Assembly: GCF_938017615.1 (NCBI RefSeq)
Contig: NZ_CALIJA010000098.1
Span: 1-16,399, forward strand
DNA: 16,399 nucleotides
Reading direction: 5' to 3'
From: an uncultured Campylobacter sp.
Lineage (GTDB): Bacteria; Campylobacterota; Campylobacteria; Campylobacterales; Campylobacteraceae
Below the pieces are notes generated by a model. That model searched no databases. It saw only the letters and a program-made list of their open reading frames with translations, and had not been told where the DNA came from. The translations under genes and the position numbers were made by a program. This document shows positions 1 through 6,131 of this stretch, in pieces. Positions within the stretch are counted from its first letter, which is position 1, and every line of letters begins with the position of its first letter.

Positions 1-2
1 GT

Positions 3-1736
3 TACGGCTGGAAATCAAGCGGCAATGTGCATAACTCAAGAATTTTACTTCATAGATTTATGAACCTTAGTGGCGGCTTTGTTGGCTCGCTAGGTGACTA
101 TTCAACAGGCGCTAGCCAGATCATCATGCCTCACGTTGTAGGTAGTATCGAGGTCTATGAACAGCAAACTAGCTGGCCAGTCGTGCTTGAAAACTCAAAA
201 GTCGTAGTCATCTGGGGTGCAAACCCACTTGCGACACTTCGCATAGCTTGGACAGCGACTGATGAGCAAGGCTTTAAATACTTTGAAGAGCTAAAAAACA
301 AAAAAGATATCAAAGTGATCGTGATCGATCCTATCAGATCTGAAACAGCGCAATACTTCGACAAAGCTCAGTGGATCGCTCCAGTGCCAAACACCGACAC
401 GGCGATGATGCTAGGCATGATGCACTACCTATATGAAAGTGGCAAATACGATAAAGAATTTATCGAAAACTACACTTATGGCTTTGATAAATTCCTCCCA
501 TATCTACTAGGCAAGACAGACAACACTCCTAAAAATTTAGAGTGGGCGAGCAAAATTTGTGGCATCGACAAAGATACTTTAAAAGAGCTAGCTGATACAT
601 TTGTAAGCAACCGCACAATGCTAATGAGCGGTTGGGGTATGCAGCGCGCTCACCACGGCGAGCAACCACACTGGGCGATGGTAACGCTAGCTGCGATGAT
701 CGGTCAGATAGGCCTACCCGGTGGAGGCTTTGGCTTAAGCTACCACTACTCAAACGGCGGCGCTCCGACTTGCAAAGGCGCGGTCATCGGCGGCGTAAAT
801 AGCGCAAGCGTGGGTAAATTTAACGACGAGGGCGGAATTTTAACCAGTAAAATTTTGCCGATTAACGCGATTGATGAAATTTATATTTTGGCGCGAGTGG
901 AGCTTGACACTTATGCTATGGCGTTTTTGGCTGATAATAACATTTTGCTGCATATTTTTAGCGCCTATCAGAGCTTTCGCGGCAGTTTTTTCCCGAATAC
1001 TTCAAATTCTGTAAATAAAAGCGGCTTTGTGCTTTTGGCGCAGCTGCGGGCTTTTGACGATCTTTCTAAGCGCCTTTTTATCGCTCGCGAGATTACTCGC
1101 GCTCGCATCTTAAATGCAGCCATTAATTGCAAGGTTTACGGCGTCTCGCTCGATACTGCGCCGCATCTGGATGCCCTAGCGCGCGCCTGCGACATAGCAG
1201 CGGTAATGGCAGTGGAAGGCGGCTTTGCCAAGTGGTATTTCGCGGCCTGGAACGAAATCATCGAGGATCAGCGCAGTTTTAAATTTACGACACGCTCCAA
1301 ACGCCCGCCGGCGGATAAAATTAACGCTCTCATTAGCTATGTAAATACGCGCATTTATAACGTCTGCCTCAGCGAAATTTACAAAACCGAGCTTGATCCG
1401 CGCATCGGCTTTTTACACGAGCCAAACTACCGTGCGCTAAGTCTGCATCTAGATCTTGCAGAGATTTTTAAGCCTATTTTAGGCGATAGATTAATTTTTG
1501 GAATGTTAAACAAACGCGAGATTACGGCAAAAGATTTTGAAACGGATGCGGGGCGTATTCGATTCGGTCGAGAAGCGGTGCAAAAAATCGAGCTAAAAAT
1601 GATTGAGAAACTATCATCTTGCGCGAACGTAGCGGGACAGAGCTTAACCTGGCGTCAAATTATACGTCGCGAGGCCAATCAGATTAAAAAATACGTCTGT
1701 GAAGGCGTGCCTTACGAGGGGCTGGTATGGCGGTAG
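3..1736 (+). CDS. Chimeric ORF: TMAO/DMSO reductase fragment fused in frame to Cas1 (5' end outside window)
   Basis: The frame is open from base 3, so the gene begins upstream of the window; the GTG at 27 is internal. The first about 265 residues (numbered from that GTG) match the catalytic subunit of periplasmic molybdopterin TMAO/DMSO reductases: GDYSTGA at 23-29 holds the serine that ligates molybdenum in this family, followed by VIWGANP, VIDPIRSETA, SGWGMQRAHHGEQ and GLPGGGFGLSYHYSNGG at about 229-245. Around residues 265-270 (bases 820-836) the similarity stops and a Cas1 sequence runs to the stop codon. The reductase lacks everything after its first half, and Cas1 lacks roughly its first 25 residues. 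No stop or frameshift marks the join. A working reductase is very unlikely. The product may be a fossil of a deletion, a true fusion or an assembly chimera. Confidence 0.85.
   Translation, partial: YGWKSSGNVHNSRILLHRFMNLSGGFVGSLGDYSTGASQIIMPHVVGSIEVYEQQTSWPVVLENSKVVVIWGANPLATLRIAWTATDEQGFKYFEELKNKKDIKVIVIDPIRSETAQYFDKAQWIAPVPNTDTAMMLGMMHYLYESGKYDKEFIENYTYGFDKFLPYLLGKTDNTPKNLEWASKICGIDKDTLKELADTFVSNRTMLMSGWGMQRAHHGEQPHWAMVTLAAMIGQIGLPGGGFGLSYHYSNGGAPTCKGAVIGGVNSASVGKFNDEGGILTSKILPINAIDEIYILARVELDTYAMAFLADNNILLHIFSAYQSFRGSFFPNTSNSVNKSGFVLLAQLRAFDDLSKRLFIAREITRARILNAAINCKVYGVSLDTAPHLDALARACDIAAVMAVEGGFAKWYFAAWNEIIEDQRSFKFTTRSKRPPADKINALISYVNTRIYNVCLSEIYKTELDPRIGFLHEPNYRALSLHLDLAEIFKPILGDRLIFGMLNKREITAKDFETDAGRIRFGREAVQKIELKMIEKLSSCANVAGQSLTWRQIIRREANQIKKYVCEGVPYEGLVWR
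826..1736 (+). other. cas1: Cas1 integrase module of the chimeric ORF
   Basis: Cas1 joins with Cas2 to insert new spacers at the leader end of CRISPR arrays. The module starts near ILPINAIDEIYI, the early beta-strand segment of Cas1, and runs about 300 residues; family members of this type are about 320-340. Counting from the GTG at 27, the metal-binding residues are visible: Glu397 in VEGGFAKWYF, His464 in GFLHEPNYR, Asp476 and Glu479 in LDLAEIFKP. SYVNTRIYN and GREAVQK are also typical. The sequence resembles the Cas1 that accompanies type I-B systems, which fits the repeat ending in ATTGAAAC downstream. No ATG lies between the junction and the Cas1 core, so independent translation would need a TTG (for example within ILPIN) or would be absent. 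The leader and array begin 390 bases downstream on the same strand, the usual cas1-(cas2)-leader-array order. Confidence 0.85.
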
Positions 1737-1831
1737 GTCTCAGGGCTTCGAGCTTAATTTATACTTTTTTAATCTTAACTAGAATCACTTACGCCTATAG
1801 ATTACGCCCTCTTAAAATGCATGTTTTTTGA
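1727..1831 (+). CDS. Possible 34-residue ORF at the expected cas2 position
   Basis: An ATG inside the last codons of the Cas1 module opens a 34-codon frame ending at TGA 1829-1831. Overlap with the cas1 end is how cas2 commonly starts, but the peptide (MAVGLRASSLIYTFL...) is far shorter than Cas2 (about 85-100 residues) and I see no Cas2 signature such as an early YD followed by a ferredoxin-like fold. It could be a cas2 remnant or chance. Confidence 0.2.
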   Translation: MAVGLRASSLIYTFLILTRITYAYRLRPLKMHVF

Positions 1832-2125
1832 AATAAATTTGATCTGAAGCACGGAACGGCGAACGAATTGGCTTTAAAAACACATATGTTTTTAAAATTT
1901 CAGCTTTTTATTATTCACACTTCGATTTTTGAATATCTTTATATTTAGATTTTAACATTTGCGCTCACGATACATATAGATAGCGATAAAGTTACTTTTA
2001 AGATTTTGAAATGCTGAAATTTTGGGCATTGAGCAATCGGCGCTTTTTTAAATTTAGTCTATTTTAAGGCATAAAAATATATACTCCTAACACTTTCTAC
2101 CTAGGAAAATGGAAAAATTCGTGCT
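1737..2125 (+). promoter_or_regulatory. CRISPR leader region
   Basis: About 390 AT-rich bases without a convincing gene lie between the Cas1 stop and repeat 1. Its place on the side of the perfect repeats, opposite the decayed end, identifies it as the leader. A TATACT box at 2080-2085 would start transcription about 30 bases before the first repeat; this promoter is a guess from sequence alone. A perfect 10-bp inverted repeat sits inside at 1873-1896. Confidence 0.6.
1873..1896. repeat. 10-bp inverted repeat in the leader
   Basis: TTTAAAAACA (1873-1882) and its exact reverse complement TGTTTTTAAA (1887-1896) flank a 4-base loop CATA. The stem is almost all A/T, so it makes a poor terminator; it could be a protein-binding site in the leader or a weak terminator for the Cas1 transcript. 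Confidence 0.4.
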
Positions 2126-3465
2126 GTAGAATTCCATCCCGTTGGGAATTGAAACGATATGCGGCTGAACGAAATCGAGAGCGATGCGAAAGTAGAATTC
2201 CATCCCGTTGGGAATTGAAACAAACCCACAGGGCTGTAACGAAACGCAGTATAACGTAGAATTCCATCCCGTTGGGAATTGAAACATGCGTATAATATGA
2301 ACTAATAAGAAGAAGCGTTTTGTAGAATTCCATCCCGTTGGGAATTGAAACGAGAATAGAATAATTATCGACGGGCTAGAAACTATGTAGAATTCCATCC
2401 CGTTGGGAATTGAAACAATAAATTGGTAAGCAGCACGATAGGGTGGAAAGCGTAGAATTCCATCCCGTTGGGAATTGAAACAAGAGTAGGATGCCCGAAA
2501 TTTCGGATTTGCCGCGTGTAGAATTCCATCCCGTTGGGAATTGAAACCCATATCTTTTGCCGTAATTGTACCGCTGCTTATAGTAGAATTCCATCCCGTT
2601 GGGAATTGAAACATAAAATTCTTTCGCAATCCTAAGCACGCAGGAAACCGTAGAATTCCATCCCGTTGGGAATTGAAACGAATAAAATCGGTTGCGTTAT
2701 TGTCCTGCATTTGGTAGAATTCCATCCCGTTGGGAATTGAAACACGTAGTATAAACGCGTCCTTTGGAATAATCCGCTTGTAGAATTCCATCCCGTTGGG
2801 AATTGAAACTCCTTTTGATTATTGATTATTGATACCCTAGGGGGGTAGAATTCCATCCCGTTGGGAATTGAAACGAGGATTGGGTGTTTTTGTGGGCGTA
2901 ACGGCTAAGAGTAGAATTCCATCCCGTTGGGAATTGAAACGTAAAGGAATTGGGGAAATCGGAGCAGCAGCGGCAGCGTAGAATTCCATCCCGTTGGGAA
3001 TTGAAACTGCAACGAATTACAAGCATCGAAAGAGAGAGAAGCGTAGAATTCCATCCCGTTGGGAATTGAAACACGCTGCTAAGTATCCAATCGATCTTTT
3101 CGCCTATGTAGAATTCCATCCCGTTGGGAATTGAAACGGATCATCATTGACATCAAATTTTTTCAAAGGATATAGTAGAATTCCATCCCGTTGGGAATTG
3201 AAACGCTCCTCTTGCCCGTTTATCTTTTTCATTGAGTTGTGTAGAATTCCATCCCATTGGGAATTGAAACTTCTGTCACTGCATTTTATAGCGTCCCGCA
3301 GGAATGTGGAATAATTCTATCCTTTGGGAATTGAAACGCCTAAATGGGCTTATTGCACGATTTGCGTAGGCGGTAGAATTCATCTTGCTGAAATCAAAAC
3401 GAATCTACGCGATATGACTTTCGCGGCGGAAATGTGTAGAATTCTCATCTCGCTATAAAATTTAA
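2126..3465 (+). CRISPR. CRISPR array 1, 17 identical repeats plus 4 variant/decayed ones
   Basis: The 30-nt repeat starts GTAGAATTCC and ends GGGAATTGAAAC. Perfect copies start at 2126, 2192, 2256, 2322, 2387, 2452, 2518, 2583, 2650, 2714, 2780, 2845, 2911, 2978, 3043, 3108 and 3175. The copy at 3241 has one change (CCCATTGGG for CCCGTTGGG). Copies at about 3308 and 3373 and from 3436 are increasingly degenerate. Spacers are 34-37 nt and all different. The 3' decay sets the orientation: leader on the left, array read on the plus strand. The ATTGAAAC end gives the 8-nt crRNA 5' handle typical of type I-B and some type III systems. Within the repeat CCC-GTT-GGG or AATTCC/GGAATT can form a small stem. 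The adjoining cas1 is on the same strand. The repeating SIPNGMEFY-like peptides readable here are repeat translations, not genes. Confidence 0.98.
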
Positions 3466-3970
3466 AAAGATTAGTTGTGGCTGGGATAAGATATAGCATG
3501 GGGCACTTATGCGAAATTCATTCGGTTTCAATTCACCTACTAAATATGTTAAATTTATGGGTTACGAATAAAATTTTGAAGTTACTCACAAATTAAAATT
3601 TTAACGAACTGTATATTTGCCGCAATATAAATAGATTTAAATGCAACTCATTTAATAGCAATTCAAAATATTTATAAAAATGCACGCTATGGATCTTAAA
3701 AGCTAGGTTAAAGAAGGAATTCTGCATTAATTTTAATTAAATTTACGCTACAAATTTAAGATCATGTGCCAAAGTTAGAATTTAAAATTAAATTAGATGA
3801 TGTCAAAGAGGCAGAAAGATGGAAAAAATTTTATAAAGCAGAATTTGGTAGCATCCTCTGAAACTGCAAAACAAAGAATATCGGCGTGGTCGTCATAAAA
3901 AGGAAAAATCATCTAAATTTAATGGATACTACCGCCTTTGCCACATAAAGTATAATAAATAAATGCCTCC
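3466..3970. other. AT-rich stretch without a recognised gene
   Basis: About 500 bases after the decayed end of array 1. I see no gene I recognise. Two minor items: GTTTCAATTC at 3525-3534 equals the first 10 bases of the repeat's reverse complement and may be one more decayed, inverted repeat; and a GTG-started frame of 31 codons (3766-3861) gives a charged peptide (MPKLEFKIKLDDVKEAERW...) that could be the remnant of a lost gene. Confidence 0.5.
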
Positions 3971-3975
3971 GCCAA

Positions 3976-4110
3976 TTATTTTTTAAAATTTTTAAAAAAT
4001 TTCTTCAAAAACGCCTTGTAAAAGATCACGAATTTCGACTCTTTTTTCTCATAAATTACGCGAAAGACGCCCTGTAGATCCAGCTTTTCTTGCAAAGTAA
4101 TGTTTTGCAC
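3976..4110 (-). CDS. Small basic protein (44 aa) coupled to the HTH gene
   Basis: The GTG at 4110-4108 lies one base after the HTH gene's stop (TAG-A-GTG), and the AGGAGAG that spans that stop is a good ribosome binding site. The frame runs 44 codons to TAA. The protein (MQNITLQEKLDLQGVFRVIYEKKESKFVIFYKAF...) ends in a strongly basic, Phe-rich tail (KKFFKNFKK). I do not recognise it. Tight coupling to a small regulator resembles toxin-antitoxin or regulator-partner pairs, but nothing in the sequence identifies a toxin. Confidence 0.5.
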   Translation of the reverse strand: MQNITLQEKLDLQGVFRVIYEKKESKFVIFYKAFLKKFFKNFKK

Positions 4111-4111
4111 T

Positions 4112-4357
4112 CTACTCTCCTATAAGTTTTTTTATCTTATGCAGCACAAACGCAGCGTCGTCGCTATCGAGCTCGCACAACATCTGGCATATCGCGGTCG
4201 CGGCTTGCGGCTTGGTCGTGCCCAAGCGCCAGTCCTGATACGTCCGCATCGACACGCCTAACCTATGCGCCATCGCGGCGTGCGAGATCTTTTTGCCGTT
4301 GTTTTTAGCTTCGACGGCATTGTGCAAAATGTTGAATATATCGCTCGTTTCTAACAT
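4112..4357 (-). CDS. HTH regulator, Xre/Cro-like, small
   Basis: An 81-residue DNA-binding protein from ATG 4357 (MLETSDIFNILHNAVE...); a TTG five codons upstream (4372) would add MYNFH but has no ribosome site and overlaps a TATAAT-like box. Residues about 23-50 form a helix-turn-helix: ISHAAMAHRLGVSMRTYQDWRLGTTKP, with the LGVS turn and TYQDW recognition helix. The tail (ELDSDDAAFVLHKIKKL) is acidic, then helical. The size and the downstream partner fit a small autoregulated operon of the antitoxin or phage-repressor kind. It sits alone between two CRISPR arrays. Candidate operator repeats lie over and upstream of its start. Confidence 0.7.
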   Translation of the reverse strand: MLETSDIFNILHNAVEAKNNGKKISHAAMAHRLGVSMRTYQDWRLGTTKPQAATAICQMLCELDSDDAAFVLHKIKKLIGE

Positions 4358-4362
4358 ATGAA

Positions 4363-4475
4363 AATTATACAAATTTATTCGTTAATTATACATAAAATCG
4401 TATAAAATGAATAAAAATCGTGTTATTCATAAGTAAAAATAGCAAAACACTTCGTTTATCCGTATGAATTATACA
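4363..4475 (-). promoter_or_regulatory. Promoter/operator region with three AATTATACA copies
   Basis: AATTATACA occurs at 4363-4371, 4384-4392 and 4467-4475 on the plus strand (TGTATAATT on the gene strand). The first two are exactly 21 bp apart, two helical turns. Each also contains a good -10 box (TATAAT) for the HTH gene. They may be operators for the regulator, overlapping -10 elements, or both. Confidence 0.4.
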
Positions 4476-4580
4476 GAATACTGCATAAAATAAACATAAA
4501 ATTTTATAAAATTTTGCATATTATGCCGTAAAGACGAACCGACTTGCGCAAATAGGTGTCTTATCGATCGGCACATTAAA
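4393..4580. other. AT-rich non-coding stretch
   Basis: Roughly 190 bases upstream of the HTH gene. Apart from the third AATTATACA copy at 4467 I see no gene or clear signal. Confidence 0.4.
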
Positions 4581-4990
4581 TTTTTAAACCGGGATAGAAT
4601 GAAATTTACATATCAAAGCTTTTGGGATTTGATTTTTTTGATCGGTTCTGGTAGCAATTACGAATAAGATGGAATTTTACCCTTTACCCAGCTATACCTG
4701 CCGACGCAAAGAGCGTTTCAACTCCTAGTGGAATAGAAATTCTACGGAAAGGCGGTGAATGCGGAATATCTGAGTTTCGCATTTCAATTCCAGTTGGGAA
4801 TTGAAACATCGTATTATACGAGGCAAAAACGGCAGATAATCAGTAGAATTCCATCCCGTTGGGAATTGAAACTATGAACGACAGCCGCAGAGAAAAGCAA
4901 GCGACGAGGTAGAATTCTATTCCATTAGGAATTGAAACGTGATATACTTCATCACGTAGCCCGTGGCGTTGTGTAGAATTCCATCCCATT
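4581..4990. CRISPR. CRISPR array 2, short, degenerate, with inverted left half
   Basis: Forward copies of the array 1 repeat: 4778-4807 (3' half intact), 4843-4872 (perfect), 4909-4938 (several changes: TCTATTCCATTAGG in the middle) and 4973-4990 (only the first 18 bases). Spacers are 35, 36 and 34 nt. On the left are reverse-orientation copies: 4715-4745 (GTTTCAACTCC... ending ATTCTAC) and 4651-4680 (22 of 30 bases match the reverse-complement repeat), separated by 34 nt, and possibly a third at 4581-4609 (CGGGATAGAAT). Repeat-length spacing on both sides makes chance unlikely. No cas gene is adjacent. Most copies are decayed, so activity is doubtful; the perfect copy at 4843 shows that it shares its origin with array 1. 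Confidence 0.8.
4782..4806. repeat. 10-bp fold-back at the array 2 inversion point
   Basis: TTTCAATTCC (4782-4791), loop AGTTG, GGAATTGAAA (4797-4806): a perfect hairpin. The right arm is the repeat's own 3' half; the left arm is its reverse complement in place of the normal 5' half. This lies where the repeat orientation switches. Confidence 0.8.
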
Positions 4991-5120
4991 AGATAGAATT
5001 TCAAAGAATCTTGAGGTGCACAATCATAGAATTTAATGCATTTCTATATATTAGGAAATAAATCCCTAATGAAGCAATTCCTAGCAAGCCTCCCTAGCGA
5101 GTAATCTCCATTGGCAAGAT

Positions 5121-6023
5121 TTAGCCCTTTTTCTTATCCTTCTTGTTCTTGCGAGAGGGGCTTTCCAGCTTGCGCCAAGCCTCGCTTTTTTGGCTATCTT
5201 CCATTAGCACTATCTCCCTGGCGCCGTTTCGCACGAGGTTTGGATCCACCGCAAGCTCCTTCGCATCGATCTTTTCGGGATAGTCTATGCGCGAGAGGAT
5301 GCAGCGGAAGGCGTTTAGTCGCGCGATCTTTTTGTCGTTGCTATCTAGGATCGTCCACGGCGCAAACTCGGTATTCGAAGCGAGCAACATCGAGTATTTT
5401 GCGAGCGTGTATTGATTCCACAGCTCCTGCGATCTCGCATCCACCGGCGAGAGTTTGTATTGCTTCAGCGGGTCGGTACGGCGCGATTCAAAGCGTCTTT
5501 TTTGCTCCTCTTTGGAGACTGAGAAGTAAAATTTAAACAAAATTATCCCCGCACTTACCAAAAGCTCCTCAAATTTAGGCACTTGGCGCAGGAAATCTTT
5601 ATGCTCGGCGTGGGTGCAAAAGCCCATCACCGGCTCGACCATCGCGCGGTTGTACCAGCTGCGGTCAAAGATCGTGATCTCGCCGCCGCTGGGTAGGTGC
5701 GCGACGTAGCGCTGGAAGTACCACTGCGTCTTTTCTACGTTGCTCGGCTTTTCGAGCGCTACGATGCGGCATCCGCGTGGATTTAGGTGCTCGGTTAAGC
5801 GCTTAATCGTGCCGCCTTTGCCCGCCGCGTCGCGCCCCTCCATCAAAATCAAAATTTTTAAGCCTTTTTCTTTTACGAATTTTTGCAGCTTCAAAAGCTC
5901 GATCTGATATCTCTCAAGCAGCGTTTCGTAGTCTTTGAACGAGATTTTTTCGTACTTTGAGCTTTTAAATTCTATCTCTTTCAGTGCTATTTCGCCTGTT
6001 TCGGTTTTGATCTCTTTGCTCAT
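5121..6023 (-). CDS. ppk2: Polyphosphate kinase 2 (PPK2 family)
   Basis: A soluble kinase that moves phosphate between polyphosphate and nucleotides (polyP + NDP to NTP, reversible). The 300 residues fit a one-domain PPK2. Walker A is GRDAAGKGG (63-71); Walker B is FDRSWYNRA (119-127), with Asp120 and Arg121; the lid region is RRFESRRTDPLKQYKLSPVD, after position 185. The C-terminus is a lysine-rich tail (SRKNKKDKKKG). The ATG at 6023 is preceded by a strong AGGAGG. It is transcribed away from dsbD, and its stop lies about 130 bases from array 2. The substrate (GDP or ADP) cannot be read from sequence. A weak 5-bp stem (TTAGG...CCTAA, about 5050-5070) beyond the stop is the only terminator candidate. 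Confidence 0.93.
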   Translation of the reverse strand: MSKEIKTETGEIALKEIEFKSSKYEKISFKDYETLLERYQIELLKLQKFVKEKGLKILILMEGRDAAGKGGTIKRLTEHLNPRGCRIVALEKPSNVEKTQWYFQRYVAHLPSGGEITIFDRSWYNRAMVEPVMGFCTHAEHKDFLRQVPKFEELLVSAGIILFKFYFSVSKEEQKRRFESRRTDPLKQYKLSPVDARSQELWNQYTLAKYSMLLASNTEFAPWTILDSNDKKIARLNAFRCILSRIDYPEKIDAKELAVDPNLVRNGAREIVLMEDSQKSEAWRKLESPSRKNKKDKKKG

Positions 6024-6131
6024 ATCGCCTCCTAAAAATTTTAAGGAATTTTACAAAAAAGTTCTTTAGATTACACTATAAATTCATACTTATTACGTTA
6101 GAATGTAGGAAAAAATTTCAAAGGATAAAAT
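6024..6131. promoter_or_regulatory. Divergent promoter region ppk2 / dsbD
   Basis: This 108-base AT-rich gap must hold promoters for both genes. A TAGAAT box at 6099-6104 lies 28 bases before the dsbD start codon. On the other strand, boxes such as TTGTAAAAT close to ppk2 are plausible. No operator is evident. Confidence 0.4.

Noticed and set aside
2810..2844. Spacer with a 7-nt tandem (GATTATT) as a possible microsatellite
   Set aside because: It is bounded by perfect repeats and has normal spacer length; probably copied from a repetitive target.
2087..3119. Several minus-strand frames encoding repeated SIPNGMEFY / FQFPTGWNST / FNSQRDGIL peptides
   Set aside because: They are translations of the CRISPR repeat; period and sequence follow the repeat-spacer units.
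3838..3864. GCAGAATTTGG ... CTCTGAAAC resembling a CRISPR repeat
   Set aside because: Only the two ends match, the length is wrong and no spacing to other repeats fits.
5111..5536. 141-residue plus-strand frame over ppk2
   Set aside because: Antisense to the PPK2 lid and C-terminal region; Arg/Ser/Pro-rich shadow composition.
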